64,000 bases of DNA from Coprococcus sp. OM04-5BH (GTDB lineage: Bacteria > Bacillota > Clostridia > Lachnospirales > Lachnospiraceae): contig NZ_QULM01000005.1 of assembly GCF_003482105.1 (NCBI RefSeq), forward strand, positions 118,709 to 182,708, read 5' to 3'. A model generated the notes under the pieces. That model saw nothing but the letters and a program-made list of their open reading frames with translations. It ran no database searches and had not been told where the DNA came from. This document shows, piece by piece, positions 54,701 through 63,798 of this stretch (positions are counted from its first letter, which is position 1; each line of letters begins with the position of its first letter). The position numbers and the translations under genes are program-made.

Positions 54701-55393
54701 TTAAGCGAATACTGAAGTATTAACCTTTACACCAGGTCCCATTGTTGAAGTAAGAACAACGCTCTTAAGGTACTGACCCTTAGCAGCAGCTGGCTTAGCC
54801 TTAACAATGGCATCTATTAATGTCTGGAAGTTCTCATTTAACTGTTCCTCTGTGAAAGAAACTTTTCCCACTGGCACATGGATAATATTGGCTTTGTCAA
54901 GTCTGTACTCTATCTTACCTGCTTTAATATCAGCGATAGCCTTTGTTACGTCCATAGTAACTGTACCAGCCTTAGGGTTTGGCATTAAGCCCTTAGGTCC
55001 AAGTACACGTCCTAAACGACCAACAACACCCATCATATCAGGAGTAGCTACAACAACGTCGAAATCTAACCAGCCTTCCTTCTGGATCTTTGGTACTAAT
55101 TCCTCGCCACCGGCGTAATCTGCGCCTGCTGCAAGAGCCTCGTCAACCTTTGCACCCTTTGCAAATACGAGAACCTTAACTGTCTTACCTGTTCCGTGAG
55201 GTAATACAACAGCACCACGAACCTGCTGGTCTGCGTGACGTCCGTCTACACCTAATCTTAAGTGACACTCAACTGTTTCATCAAACTTAGCTGTTGCCAT
55301 CTTCTTAACTAAAGCGATTGCTTCTGCCTTATCATATGAAGCAGATCTATCATAGAGCTTGCTTGCGTCTACATATTTCTTACCTTTTTTCAT
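54701..55393 (-). CDS. rplA: 50S ribosomal protein L1
   Basis: 230 residues, full length. [20 protein letters not shown] at the start; [22 protein letters not shown]-type core (split: [18 protein letters not shown] and [14 protein letters not shown]) is diagnostic. Binds the L1 stalk of 23S rRNA and represses its own mRNA. A candidate L1-binding leader lies just upstream (55408-55437). Strong AGGAGG. Confidence 0.97.
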   Translation of the reverse strand: MKKGKKYVDASKLYDRSASYDKAEAIALVKKMATAKFDETVECHLRLGVDGRHADQQVRGAVVLPHGTGKTVKVLVFAKGAKVDEALAAGADYAGGEELVPKIQKEGWLDFDVVVATPDMMGVVGRLGRVLGPKGLMPNPKAGTVTMDVTKAIADIKAGKIEYRLDKANIIHVPVGKVSFTEEQLNENFQTLIDAIVKAKPAAAKGQYLKSVVLTSTMGPGVKVNTSVFA

Positions 55394-55407
55394 TCTAATT
55401 AACCTCC

Positions 55408-55437
55408 TGTGGTCTTATCGGGAGCGACCCTCCCACT
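55408..55437 (-). promoter_or_regulatory. Candidate L1-binding autoregulatory leader
   Basis: On the minus strand GTGG...CCAC closes an outer stem and GGGAG/CTCCC an inner one, with an asymmetric GATAAGA internal loop. It lies between rplK and rplA and resembles L1 target mimics known in Firmicutes (from memory). Confidence 0.5.
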
Positions 55438-55449
55438 AAAATGTATAAA

Positions 55450-55875
55450 TTATTCCTCTACTGTAACGCCCATTGAACGAGCTGTTCCAGCGATCATGCT
55501 CATAGCAGCTTCAAGGCTTGCAGCATTTAAATCCTTCATCTTAAGTTCAGCGATTTCCTGAACCTTAGCCTTTGAGATAGTTGCAACCTTTGTCTTCTTT
55601 GAGTTTGCTGAACCTGACTTGATGTTACAAGCCTTCTTGATAAGAAGTGCAGCAGGTGGAGTCTTAGTGATGAAGCTGAAACTCTTATCCTGGTAAACTG
55701 TGATTACAACAGGGATGATCATATCTCCCTGATCTGCTGTTCTAGCATTGAATTCCTTTGTAAATGCAACGATATTAACACCCTTCTGACCAAGAGCTGG
55801 TCCAACAGGTGGTGCAGGAGTTGCCTTTCCTGCAGGTATCTGTAATTTAATATATCCTTCGATTTTCTTCGCCAT
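55450..55875 (-). CDS. rplK: 50S ribosomal protein L11
   Basis: 141 residues from the ATG at 55875; longer readings lack family similarity. [20 protein letters not shown] and [20 protein letters not shown] are diagnostic; the C-terminal rRNA-binding domain ends [17 protein letters not shown]. Forms the GTPase-associated centre with 23S rRNA and is the RelA contact point. Confidence 0.97.
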   Translation of the reverse strand: MAKKIEGYIKLQIPAGKATPAPPVGPALGQKGVNIVAFTKEFNARTADQGDMIIPVVITVYQDKSFSFITKTPPAALLIKKACNIKSGSANSKKTKVATISKAKVQEIAELKMKDLNAASLEAAMSMIAGTARSMGVTVEE

Positions 55876-55934
55876 TTTAGCGCACCTCCAAAAAATTGTG
55901 GTAATAGCGAGCCTATGCTCTTCCACTTGACTCT

Positions 55935-56459
55935 CTACATTTTCTTGATATCAACAAATGCAATGTCTACAGATGTTGCACGACCAAATATTTCAACATC
56001 GATGGTTACGGTCTGTTTACTTGTGTTGATTGCCTTAATCTTTCCTACTGTGCCTTCCCATGCACCTGATACTACTTCGATGGTATCACCGATCTCTGCA
56101 TCTATTACGATCTCCTCTTTGTTGATTCCGAGATTCTTCATCTCTTCGTCAGAAAGTGGTACCGGCTTAGATCCGGGACCTACGAAACCTGTAACACCTC
56201 TGGTGTTACGAACAACGTACCATGTAGCGTCGTTCATGATCATATTAAGCAGTACATAGCCCGGGAACATCTTCCTCTGCACAGCCTTCTGTACTCCGTT
56301 GCGGACCTCGATGGTCTCCTCAACAGGTACTGATACTTCTAATATCTGATCCTGTAATTTTCTGTTTTCAATTGTTTTCTCAATATCAGCTTTTACTTTG
56401 TTTTCATATCCTGAATAGGTATGAACAACATACCATTTTGCATTTTCTACTTCTGACAT
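55935..56459 (-). CDS. nusG: Transcription termination/antitermination protein NusG
   Basis: 174 residues from the ATG at 56459. NGN domain: [61 protein letters not shown]-terminal KOW domain: [20 protein letters not shown]. Follows secE, as in most bacteria. Binds RNA polymerase and couples it to ribosomes or Rho. Confidence 0.97.
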   Translation of the reverse strand: MSEVENAKWYVVHTYSGYENKVKADIEKTIENRKLQDQILEVSVPVEETIEVRNGVQKAVQRKMFPGYVLLNMIMNDATWYVVRNTRGVTGFVGPGSKPVPLSDEEMKNLGINKEEIVIDAEIGDTIEVVSGAWEGTVGKIKAINTSKQTVTIDVEIFGRATSVDIAFVDIKKM

Positions 56460-56474
56460 GTTCTTCACCAACCT

Positions 56475-56684
56475 TTACCCTACTATGAAATTTAAGCCAA
56501 TCTGAATCAGCCAATCTACTACAGCTATTAAGCAGCTAAGTATAACTGTTGAAATAACTACAACTACTGACTGCTTCGCGAGTGTTTTTCTGTCAAGCCA
56601 TTTGATCTTGCCAAATTCACTCTTTAATTCCTGAGTCCAGCTTCTTTTGAGAGTTGTCGATGTTTCTTTTTCATTTTTTGACAT
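56475..56684 (-). CDS. secE: Preprotein translocase subunit SecE
   Basis: 69 residues, one transmembrane segment near the C-terminus (QSVVVVISTVILSCLIAVVD). TQELKSEFGKIKWLDRKTLA is the conserved amphipathic region. Short SecE form typical of Gram-positives. Between rpmG and nusG. Confidence 0.95.
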   Translation of the reverse strand: MSKNEKETSTTLKRSWTQELKSEFGKIKWLDRKTLAKQSVVVVISTVILSCLIAVVDWLIQIGLNFIVG

Positions 56685-56717
56685 AGTAACAATCCTCCTT
56701 AATTGAACTGGTTCAGA

Positions 56718-56873
56718 CTATTTTGTTTCCTTGTGTACTGTATGCTTCTGGCAGAATCTACAATACTTCTTTGTCTCCATTCTGTCTGGATGCGTTTTCT
56801 TATCCTTTGTCATATTGTAATTACGCTGTTTACAATCCTGACATGCCAGTGTTATCTTTACTCGCACTTCCAT
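56718..56873 (-). CDS. rpmG: 50S ribosomal protein L33
   Basis: 51 residues, found by translating the minus strand directly. [20 protein letters not shown] then [18 protein letters not shown]: four cysteines in two C-x2-C pairs, the zinc-binding form of L33. GGAGG lies just upstream. First gene of the secE-nusG-rplK-rplA set. Confidence 0.95.
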   Translation of the reverse strand: MEVRVKITLACQDCKQRNYNMTKDKKTHPDRMETKKYCRFCQKHTVHKETK

Positions 56874-57000
56874 TTACCTCCGTTTAATTATTTTAAGGCA
56901 TAAAAAAAAGACCTCTTACATCGCACGTTTAACAATAGCATACTTGTCCACTGCAAGTCAAGAAATCTTTTTCATTTTTCATATATTTTATATACCTGTC

Positions 57001-57240
57001 TTACTTCACCGAGCCACCCACTTCTTTAAGGGTTCTGAACAGCTCCATGTCAGACTCTGTAAGCTTGACATTTGTACACATGGTCTTTCCTTCATCTGTA
57101 ACTATCTTTACTTCTATTATATAGCCTTCCTTTATTCCGCTGCCTGCCGCCGCCTGCAGAAACATTGGAAATTTCGGATGATTTCCTGCGAATTTCTCCC
57201 AGGCACTCTTTATCTTAAATATTGCTGCCGGATTCATCAT
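57001..57240 (-). CDS. Small conserved protein of unknown function
   Basis: About 79 residues, no membrane segment, no named family. NPAAIFKIKSAWEKFAGNHP then KEGYIIEVKIVTDEGKTMC and a helical end LTESDMELFRTLKEV. The ATG at 57240 follows GGAAG. Lies 30 bp after the small export protein gene, probably the same transcript. Confidence 0.7.
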   Translation of the reverse strand: MMNPAAIFKIKSAWEKFAGNHPKFPMFLQAAAGSGIKEGYIIEVKIVTDEGKTMCTNVKLTESDMELFRTLKEVGGSVK

Positions 57241-57270
57241 AGGTTCAGCACTTCCTTTCACGTACTTTCA

Positions 57271-57750
57271 TTAATTTATAATAGCTGATACGGCCCCAAA
57301 TGCTCCGATACTCACCAGATACATTATGAGACCTGCCAGGACAACGCCTGCCATTACTGCCACAACCGACTTCTTCCACTCCAGGTCAAGAAAGCTTGCA
57401 GCCAGTGTTCCGGTCCAGGCACCGGTTCCCGGAAGAGGTATTCCTACAAATAAGAACAATGCCACATACACGCCCCTGCCGGCTTTCTCCGTAAGCTTCT
57501 TTCCGCCCTTGTCGCCCTTCTCAAGGCACCATGTAAAGAAACCGCCTATAGCCTTCTTATCCTTGCCCCATTCCAGCACTCTTCTTGCAAACCAGAATAT
57601 AACAGGCACCGGAAGCATATTTCCAATTACACATATTATAAATGAAGGTATGGACGGCAGCCCAAAACCTACTGAAAATGGTATGGCACCTCGAAGTTCC
57701 AGCAACGGAACCATCGAAGTCAGAAAAATAATTATATACTTTTTTAACAT
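57271..57750 (-). CDS. Small multidrug export-like membrane protein (COG2426)
   Basis: 159 residues, four to five hydrophobic segments. FLTSMVPLLELRGAIPFSVG and SFIICVIGNMLPVPVIFWFA are typical of the COG2426 family, distantly related to DedA proteins; GVYVALFLFVGIPLPGTGAW carries the conserved proline/glycine loop. Transport role is inferred for the family only. Confidence 0.87.
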   Translation of the reverse strand: MLKKYIIIFLTSMVPLLELRGAIPFSVGFGLPSIPSFIICVIGNMLPVPVIFWFARRVLEWGKDKKAIGGFFTWCLEKGDKGGKKLTEKAGRGVYVALFLFVGIPLPGTGAWTGTLAASFLDLEWKKSVVAVMAGVVLAGLIMYLVSIGAFGAVSAIIN

Positions 57751-57852
57751 ATCTGAAATCCTTTACCGGTTTATATCCTCAATAACCTATATATGCATCT
57801 TCCACTGACAATATAATCATGAATATCTTATCATGAAATGCACTCCCACAGA

Positions 57853-58629
57853 TTACGCCTCTCTCTCGTAGAATGGCTTTACCATCTTCATAACCTGTGC
57901 GCCAAGTCCGTTTGAACCAGGTGTCATGCCAACCTTCATGCCAAATGCATACTCTTTTATAAGTGGTATAACCTCAGCGAACATTCCCTGGGTATCACCC
58001 ACTGCATCAACCACAATGAGATACTCCTCGTCTCCGTCATCCTTCTCAATAATCTGGAGATATGCTGCTCTTACCTCAGGCCTTGTCTTAAAATATTCAC
58101 TTGCCTTCTCCTGCATGTCAACAGGCGGATACTTAGGTGTACGAAGCTTCACCTTAGTATTTGCAGGGATTGTCTGCTTGCTTGTAGCTGCCTCCTGAGC
58201 CTTGCCAAGCTTGTCAAGGAAATCTGCCACAAGGATAAGTCCCTGTCCGTGAGGATTGATGACCATACCCTCAATGCTTCCGTTACTCTTTAAGATAATG
58301 TCTGCAATCTCTCTGTAACGTAAAAGTACTCTCTCTACAGGTTCTTCGGAAGTGTTCTTATCAAATTCAACATCATCGGTGAAGCAAGGCATATAATGAT
58401 GTCCTTCCTTATTTGTTATTATCCTGAAGCTGACCTTTACCTTCTCGCCAACCTTAAGCTTGCCATCAGCATCCTTAACAGGCTTCGGGTCAAATACTGC
58501 AGGCACAAGAAACTGTGCTCTGAGCAAAGCATCAAGATAAGCCCTCTGGGTATTCTCATTCTGATTCTCCCTTATATCATTCATTGCCTTTACAAGATCT
58601 TCATTTGTAATCTGTTTTCCTAATTCCAT
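57853..58629 (-). CDS. SseB-family protein
   Basis: 258 residues, two halves. The N-terminal SseB domain includes RAYLDALLRAQFLVPAVFD, MPCFTDDVEF and GMVINPHGQGLILVADFLD; the second half is SseB C-terminal-like (VKLRTPKYPPVDMQEKASEY, VRAAYLQIIEKDDGDEEYLI). The family is named for enhanced serine sensitivity in E. coli; molecular role unknown. Soluble. Confidence 0.85.
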   Translation of the reverse strand: MELGKQITNEDLVKAMNDIRENQNENTQRAYLDALLRAQFLVPAVFDPKPVKDADGKLKVGEKVKVSFRIITNKEGHHYMPCFTDDVEFDKNTSEEPVERVLLRYREIADIILKSNGSIEGMVINPHGQGLILVADFLDKLGKAQEAATSKQTIPANTKVKLRTPKYPPVDMQEKASEYFKTRPEVRAAYLQIIEKDDGDEEYLIVVDAVGDTQGMFAEVIPLIKEYAFGMKVGMTPGSNGLGAQVMKMVKPFYEREA

Positions 58630-58705
58630 TTTCGTCTCCTTAATTAATTATCCGCACAATACTGTGTGCTTTTTATATCATCTGACACTATCTTATCTGA
58701 TAGTT

Positions 58706-59521
58706 TTATTTGCTCTTTGGATATGCGGCTTCGTATTTTTTAAACCTCTCCTCATCTTCCCTGGCACCTTCACTGTGAACGGAAACCACCTGATCCGGTC
58801 TGACCTCCGGCATCTCTGCGCCAATTCTCTCCGTAAGCTCATGCAGGAACTGATCGCCCCCTTTATAAGTGCTTACCGGCAGAACAAGGACTCCCTTCCC
58901 AGTGGCTATAACATATCCTCTCGCCTTATGATAGAACGGTTTGTCTGAGGAAGCCTTATCCTTTATATCTGCAATGCTGTACTCCTTCCAGACAAATGGT
59001 ATCTTGGAGAACATTATATTCTCATCATCCATCATCGTCTTAGAGCCTGCTATGCATCTGCACATCACACCAAGCAATGCCCCTACCAGCACAGCTGCAA
59101 TGGTAAGTATAAGTCCTGTTCCCCTAAACATTTTGTCAAATCCAAATACCGCTGCAATTACAAGCACCAATATCAAGGTACCTACAGCAAATACATTTGG
59201 TCCTATCATAGTGTAAGCCACCCACGTCCCGTTTTTTTTGCGGGAACATTTCGCATAATAGCTGAAGCCCATAGGCAATATGCCTGTATCACCACCACAA
59301 TTAGGACAGTATTTCTGATTTCCTGAAGCATACACCGGAATTACTTTTCCGCAATGAGGGCATCTGAAGAATAACACATTAACGATTCCCGACAACAGCA
59401 GCAGCGAGACAAATATTATCCAGCCCACAGTTATGTGTCCTGCAAATATTGATAATATTATGCTCAAAACTCCAATCAAGGGCATAAGAACTATCAAAAG
59501 CTTTACTATAAAAAGTTTCAT
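58706..59521 (-). CDS. Membrane protein with a zinc ribbon
   Basis: 271 residues: two N-terminal transmembrane segments, a zinc ribbon (FFRCPHCGKVIPVYASGNQK then YCPNCGGDTG, two C-x2-C pairs), two more transmembrane segments (about 107-125, 136-152) and a cytoplasmic C-terminal domain with a PH-like feel (IMFSKIPFVWKEYSIADIKD). No named family. Reads towards the SseB gene, 76 bp away. Confidence 0.75.
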   Translation of the reverse strand: MKLFIVKLLIVLMPLIGVLSIILSIFAGHITVGWIIFVSLLLLSGIVNVLFFRCPHCGKVIPVYASGNQKYCPNCGGDTGILPMGFSYYAKCSRKKNGTWVAYTMIGPNVFAVGTLILVLVIAAVFGFDKMFRGTGLILTIAAVLVGALLGVMCRCIAGSKTMMDDENIMFSKIPFVWKEYSIADIKDKASSDKPFYHKARGYVIATGKGVLVLPVSTYKGGDQFLHELTERIGAEMPEVRPDQVVSVHSEGAREDEERFKKYEAAYPKSK

Positions 59522-59689
59522 AAAACTCCACCTTCATAACTAATAATACTATTAATAACGCTTTACATATTTTATCATAAAATAAATATTTGTAAACATC
59601 CTTACACCCCTGCAAATATTAATTAAGCGTTAAATGTATATAAACAAAAAACATCACAGCAAAACTAATGCATATGCTCTGTTACTACA

Positions 59690-59731
59690 AAAGCGGCAGA
59701 TGAAGAAATCATGTCTTCACATGCCGCCTTT
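59690..59731 (-). terminator. Terminator of the EAL gene
   Basis: Minus strand: GCGGCATGTGAAGA pairs imperfectly with TCTTCATCTGCCGC around a short loop, followed by TTTTG. The rest of 59522-59808 shows nothing else. Confidence 0.7.
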
Positions 59732-59808
59732 ATATGTAACCAATATTGTATATATTGCGTTTATCTTTAAATATGTCTCTATCTCTATGCCGGTTCTTCT
59801 TCCGTATC

Positions 59809-61146
59809 CTATTCCTTGGAGAACAACTTCTCGAACTGATCAACCGGTATTGGTTTACTGTAATAAAATCCCTGAATACTGTCAACACCCCAATCTCTGA
59901 GAAGGTTCTTCTGGGTCTCACTTTCAACCCCCTCTGCTATACTGGATATCTCCAGATCCTTAGTTGTATCAAGAATATTCCTCACAATATAATTAACACG
60001 CCTGTTACTGTCCTCACCAATACCGTCTATAAATGACTTGTCAATTTTAAGGGTAGTAAGCGGCATATTGGCAAGAAGATTAAGGGATGAATAACCTGTG
60101 CCAAAATCATCTATCGACAACATGAAGCCCATATCTCTCAAGCTGTTCATAACCTGTATAAGATATACTGTATCACCATATGCAAGCGACTCAGTAAGCT
60201 CGAATTCTATATATTTTCTATCCACATCATATTTATTTACAATATCCTCTATAGACTTTACAAGAACAGGACTATAAAGCTGCGCCCTCGACATATTCAC
60301 TGAAATAGGTACCAGCTTATAGCCTTTATGTTTCCACTCCTCAAGCTTCTGACATACCGACTCCAGGACATATCTGTCGAGCTTGCCTATAACCCCCTCT
60401 TTCTCAAAATAAGGTATAAATTCTGATGGAGGTATAATTCCTTCATGATGGTAGTCCCATCTTATAAGCGCTTCCGCACCTACAAGAATATTGTCTGAAG
60501 GTCTGTACTTGGGTTGATAATACACTATAAATTCCCCTGCAGCCAACGCCCTGTCCAGGTCACTTTGAAGCATCTTGCCCTTAAGCTGTTCCTCTCTCAT
60601 CTTATCTGTATAAAACTTGATTTCTGTCTCATTAGGCTTAACGCCGCTGTGCTGCGCCATCTTAGCAAGATCCGTTATGGTAGCGCCATAGGCCTCCACA
60701 TCATCTATAGAAGCTACTCCGCACCTGAAATACACCGGAAATGAAGGGTCCTCATCAAGAAACTCCATTCTCTTAAACATTGCTTCAAGTCTTGCCCGTA
60801 TCTCATCATCAGGAATCTTTTTAACCATCATTGCAAAATTATCATTATCACACCTGCAGCAATAGTATGCCCAGTCCTGCTCGTCTAGAATATCACACAC
60901 TTTTCTCAGCAGGTTGTCACCAACATCATGACCGTATAATTCATTTACAACCTTGAAATCCTTTATATCGAAATGGACAAATGCAAATGTATCTATTCCA
61001 TATTTCTTAGGCTCAGCTATACGTTCTCTCATCCAGTTCCAGTTATAGAAAAGGGTCACAGGCTCAAAATATGCCATTGTGAGTAAATCCTCTTTTGTAA
61101 ACTTGTTGATGTCTACCTTCTCTTCAAGTTTTTTTACTCTATTCAT
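59809..61146 (-). CDS. Degenerate GGDEF - EAL c-di-GMP phosphodiesterase
   Basis: 445 residues, no membrane segment. GGDEF-like region 25-160: VTLFYNWNWMRERIAEPKKY, FDIKDFKVVNELYGHDVGDN, but the signature is CDNDNF, so no cyclase activity expected. EAL domain 185-440: AEALIRWDYH, VNMSRAQL, FELTESLAYG, DDFGTGYSSLNLLAN, KIDKSFIDGI, EGVESE and QGFYYSKPIP, all catalytic positions present. Predicted to hydrolyse c-di-GMP. Second such enzyme in the window. Divergent from the TetR gene across a repeat-rich 420-bp intergenic region. Confidence 0.93.
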   Translation of the reverse strand: MNRVKKLEEKVDINKFTKEDLLTMAYFEPVTLFYNWNWMRERIAEPKKYGIDTFAFVHFDIKDFKVVNELYGHDVGDNLLRKVCDILDEQDWAYYCCRCDNDNFAMMVKKIPDDEIRARLEAMFKRMEFLDEDPSFPVYFRCGVASIDDVEAYGATITDLAKMAQHSGVKPNETEIKFYTDKMREEQLKGKMLQSDLDRALAAGEFIVYYQPKYRPSDNILVGAEALIRWDYHHEGIIPPSEFIPYFEKEGVIGKLDRYVLESVCQKLEEWKHKGYKLVPISVNMSRAQLYSPVLVKSIEDIVNKYDVDRKYIEFELTESLAYGDTVYLIQVMNSLRDMGFMLSIDDFGTGYSSLNLLANMPLTTLKIDKSFIDGIGEDSNRRVNYIVRNILDTTKDLEISSIAEGVESETQKNLLRDWGVDSIQGFYYSKPIPVDQFEKLFSKE

Positions 61147-61196
61147 ACGAGCCCTCCCCTCTCTTAGTGCTACTCAAACGGCTCCACACCTTTTTA

Positions 61197-61290
61197 TTTA
61201 TTTTGCACGCATATAGCGTCTATACATTTTGTTTATTTTGCACGCATATACATTTTTGTTTATTTTGCACGCACATAACGTCTATACATT
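61197..61290. repeat. Three copies of tttattttgcacgcatat between the EAL and TetR genes
   Basis: Copies start at about 61197, 61232 and 61259, with the flanking agcgtctatacattttt partly repeated in the first and third. They lie between divergent promoters. Possible binding sites for the TetR protein or a repeat of another origin. Confidence 0.75.
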
Positions 61291-61440
61291 TTTTTAGTAT
61301 ACACATTATACAATAGCTTTTGTCACATTGCAATACAGACAGACAAAATACAATTTTGTTTTAATAGCTTTGGCTATTATGCCTAAATTAATGTATATAT
61401 TTTACTCATTGTTTTTCGACAAATGTTTTTTTATAGATAC

Positions 61441-61469
61441 TTGTTTTTTACTATACACTTTGGTATAAT
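61441..61469 (+). promoter_or_regulatory. Promoter of the TetR gene
   Basis: TTGTTT (61441-61446), 17-bp spacer, perfect TATAAT (61464-61469) preceded by TGG, an extended -10. The leader to the ATG at 61566 is about 90 nt. Confidence 0.75.
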
Positions 61470-61565
61470 ATGTATATAAGTGTTAAAATGCAATAATGAA
61501 CAAGGAGCGCACGGCATTTCACGGAAGTGGCACGCCACTACTCCGGATACAAAGGAGGCTCAGTT

Positions 61566-62162
61566 ATGGCTGAAGTAAAAGAAGACCGTAGGATAAAACG
61601 TACCAAGCGTCAATTGTCCGCAGGTCTAATAGAATTAATGAAGAAGAAAAACATCAAGGATATCACTATCAAGGAGCTGGTAGAGAAGGTAGACATCAAT
61701 CGTTCAACCTTCTACCTTCATTACAGTGATATTTACGACCTTCTTAACGATATAGAGAAAAATCTTATGGAGGAGGTCACGAGCGTTTTCAATTCCTATA
61801 AGAATATAGAACAGTTGGAGGACAGTTATGCATTCCTGCTCACATTATTCAAGACTTTTGACAACAACAGGGAGCTGTGCAAGATTCTTATGAACAATCC
61901 TAACAGCAGCAGCTTCATGGAGGAAATGGAGGAAAACCTTGAGTCTGAGATCCGCAACAAGCTGACAGAAATATTGGGAGACACATCTCTCATTTCTCCT
62001 AATTCGTATATATTCTATAGATGTGGCTGCACCGGTCTGCTTAAGTACTGGATCACGAACGACTCTCCGGAGGCTCCGGAAGAAATGGCAAAGGAAACCT
62101 ACCATCTTGTAGTTGATTCTCTTGTAAGAATCCAGGAAGAAAAGTCCAAAAAACAACTATAG
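61566..62162 (+). CDS. TetR/AcrR family transcriptional regulator
   Basis: 198 residues from the ATG at 61566, which follows AAAGGAGG; the longer reading is not needed. N-terminal HTH: RRIKRTKRQLSAGLIELMKK, NIKDITIKELVEKVDINRST and FYLHYSDIYDLL, the classic TetR N-terminal domain. The C-terminal ligand domain (FLTLFKTFDNNRELCKILMN) resembles the DhaS/TetR_C-like group. Target unknown; the divergent EAL gene or itself are candidates. Confidence 0.92.
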   Translation: MAEVKEDRRIKRTKRQLSAGLIELMKKKNIKDITIKELVEKVDINRSTFYLHYSDIYDLLNDIEKNLMEEVTSVFNSYKNIEQLEDSYAFLLTLFKTFDNNRELCKILMNNPNSSSFMEEMEENLESEIRNKLTEILGDTSLISPNSYIFYRCGCTGLLKYWITNDSPEAPEEMAKETYHLVVDSLVRIQEEKSKKQL

Positions 62163-62227
62163 GATATACATTATGCAAATGTAATGGTTTTATATATTTT
62201 ATTTTTTTTAATAATGGAGTAAAATAG

Positions 62228-62291
62228 ATACTTAGTATTGTATGTAACTGCCGATAACGGCAGGCATGTGATACTGAGTATCTTTTACTTT
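62228..62291 (+). terminator. Stem-loop between TetR and murI, terminator or attenuator
   Basis: AGATACTTAGTAT pairs with ATACTGAGTATCT and a second hairpin CTGCC/GGCAG sits inside; a TTTTACTTT run follows. It lies about 15 bp before the murI ATG, so it may also shape murI translation. Confidence 0.7.
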
Positions 62292-62305
62292 ATTGGAGTA
62301 TTAAT

Positions 62306-63088
62306 ATGAGTAATGACATCAAAAAAACAATGCCCATAGGAGTTTTCGATTCAGGGCTTGGGGGTATAAGTGTCCTGCGAGAGATCGTGTCACTAATGCC
62401 TGAGGAAAACTACATATATTACGGGGATTCAGCTCACGCCCCCTACGGGACTAAACCCTTGGATGAAATACGTCGTTTAAGTGAAGCTGATATGAGCTTT
62501 TTACTGGCCCGTCATGTTAAGGCCATAGTCATAGCATGCAACACAGCCACTGCCGCTTCGGCAGAGATTCTTCGTGAAAAATATCCCGATATACCAATAA
62601 TAGGCATCGAACCGGCACTTAAACCTGCGGTATTATGGAAGCCCCACGACAGGGTTGCGGTTATGGCAACGCCAATGACCCTTAAACAGGAAAAATTTCA
62701 AAATCTTATGCATCACTATGAGACAGCTTCTGAGATATATACTGTGCCATGTCCCGGTCTCGCAGATCTTGTTGAGCAATACGAGCTGACAGGTCCTAAG
62801 ATCACCAAATATCTCACAGATATTCTGGCTCCTGTGCTTGAAAAAGACATAGACGCCATAGTACTTGGCTGCACCCACTATCCCTTTGTGGAGCCGGTTA
62901 TCCGGGAGATCGTAGGTCCGAATGTAAAGATATTTAATGGAAGTCACGGAACCGCCATGGAACTCAAGAGGCGTTTAATGGAAAATGGGATCAAGAATGA
63001 CTCAACAGTTCATGGAACTATAGAGATATACAATAGCAATTCAGATGATAAAACCTTAGAAATGTGCAAAAGACTGCTAAATAGTTAG
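62306..63088 (+). CDS. murI: Glutamate racemase
   Basis: Makes D-glutamate for peptidoglycan. 260 residues. PIGVFDSGLGGISVLREIVS (first catalytic region with DSG), IYYGDSAHAPYGTKPLDEI, VIACNTATAASAEILREKYP (first catalytic Cys), VLGCTHYPFVEPVIREIVG (second catalytic Cys, GCTHYP). Both cysteines present. Ends inside its terminator. Confidence 0.96.
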   Translation: MSNDIKKTMPIGVFDSGLGGISVLREIVSLMPEENYIYYGDSAHAPYGTKPLDEIRRLSEADMSFLLARHVKAIVIACNTATAASAEILREKYPDIPIIGIEPALKPAVLWKPHDRVAVMATPMTLKQEKFQNLMHHYETASEIYTVPCPGLADLVEQYELTGPKITKYLTDILAPVLEKDIDAIVLGCTHYPFVEPVIREIVGPNVKIFNGSHGTAMELKRRLMENGIKNDSTVHGTIEIYNSNSDDKTLEMCKRLLNS

Positions 63089-63098
63089 CAGTCTTTTC
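63068..63098 (+). terminator. murI terminator
   Basis: AAGACTGCTAA pairs with TTAGCAGTCTT around ATAG, overlapping the murI stop, followed by TTCTTATTATTTTTTT. Confidence 0.92.
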
Positions 63099-63140
63099 TT
63101 ATTATTTTTTTTAATCTTTTTAGGAGTTTTCAGGTTATTT

Positions 63141-63160
63141 CTGCCCACCTCGTGCCCACC
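63141..63160 (-). other. Direct repeat ggtgggca near tRNA-Leu, possible integration scar
   Basis: Minus strand: GGTGGGCACGAGGTGGGCAG, two copies of an 8-bp repeat, in the region downstream of the tRNA-Leu 3' end. Such repeats resemble arm-type sites I have seen beside integrase genes at tRNA sites, but no integrase remains. Weak call. Confidence 0.3.
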
Positions 63161-63177
63161 AAGGCATTTTTTACCAA

Positions 63178-63216
63178 AAATAAAACCCCGGAAGCCTTGA
63201 TTTTCCAAGGTTTTCG
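63178..63216 (-). terminator. Terminator of the rRNA/tRNA operon
   Basis: Minus strand: AAAACC...CCTTG pairs with CAAGG...GGGGTTTT, followed by ATTTTTGG. It follows tRNA-Leu. Confidence 0.7.
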
Positions 63217-63230
63217 AGGTAAGAATTCAA

Positions 63231-63316
63231 TGCCGGCGACCGGAATCGAACCGGTACGGGAGGTTAGTCCCGCAGGATTTTAAGTCCTGTGCGTCTGCCA
63301 GTTCCGCCACGCCGGC
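63231..63316 (-). tRNA. tRNA-Leu (anticodon TAA)
   Basis: 86 nt with a long variable arm. Acceptor GCCGGCG pairs with CGCCGGC, discriminator A; anticodon stem CAGGA/TCCTG, loop CTTAAAA, anticodon TAA. Last gene of the tRNA cluster. No CCA encoded. Confidence 0.95.
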
Positions 63317-63333
63317 ATTATCCATAGGATAAA

Positions 63334-63406
63334 TGGGACCTACAGGGCTCGAACCTGTGACCCTCTGCTTGTAAGGCAGATGCTCTCCCAGCTGAGCTAA
63401 GATCCC
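63334..63406 (-). tRNA. tRNA-Val (anticodon TAC)
   Basis: 73 nt. Acceptor GGGATCT pairs with AGGTCCC (one G-T pair), discriminator A; stem TCTGC/GCAGA, loop CTTACAA, anticodon TAC. Identical in sequence to the copy at 63671-63743. Confidence 0.95.
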
Positions 63407-63459
63407 ATTTTGTAACATATATTCAATTAACGCCATATAAACATTCATGAATATATGAG

Positions 63460-63533
63460 CGACCCGGATGGGGTTCGAACCCACGACCTCCGCCGTGACA
63501 GGGCGGCGCTCTAACCAGCTGAGCCACCAGGCC
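63460..63533 (-). tRNA. tRNA-Asp (anticodon GTC)
   Basis: 74 nt. Acceptor GGCCTGG pairs with CCGGGTC, discriminator G; stem CCGCC/GGCGG, loop CTGTCAC, anticodon GTC. Identical to the copy at 63799-63872. Confidence 0.95.
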
Positions 63534-63584
63534 TTATTAAAATTTTAATGCAATATCCTCATTTCATGAAAGTATTGCAATGAG

Positions 63585-63658
63585 TGGACGTTCGGGGACT
63601 CGAACCCAGGACCGATCGGTTATGAGCCGATTGCTCTAACCAACTGAGCTAAACGTCC
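63585..63658 (-). tRNA. tRNA with CAT anticodon, probably Ile2 (else elongator Met)
   Basis: 74 nt. Acceptor GGACGTT pairs with AACGTCC; stem ATCGG/CCGAT, loop CTCATAA, anticodon CAT. The overall sequence resembles, from memory, the Bacillus GGACCTTTAGCTC... tRNA read as Ile2 after lysidine modification of C34. A TilS search cannot be done here; Met is the alternative. Confidence 0.85.
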
Positions 63659-63670
63659 TCATTCAATAAA

Positions 63671-63743
63671 TGGGACCTACAGGGCTCGAACCTGTGACCC
63701 TCTGCTTGTAAGGCAGATGCTCTCCCAGCTGAGCTAAGATCCC
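63671..63743 (-). tRNA. tRNA-Val (anticodon TAC), second copy
   Basis: Same 73-nt sequence as 63334-63406, with anticodon TAC. The surrounding spacer differs, so the duplication covers the tRNA genes rather than one long block. Confidence 0.95.
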
Positions 63744-63798
63744 AAAATAAATTGTCAATATATGTGACACTTTATGTTCCATTCAATGGAACTATAAG

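Noticed and set aside
63227..63484. 85-residue frame across three tRNA genes
   Set aside because: It is fully contained in tRNA sequence; frames like this arise from tRNA arrays.
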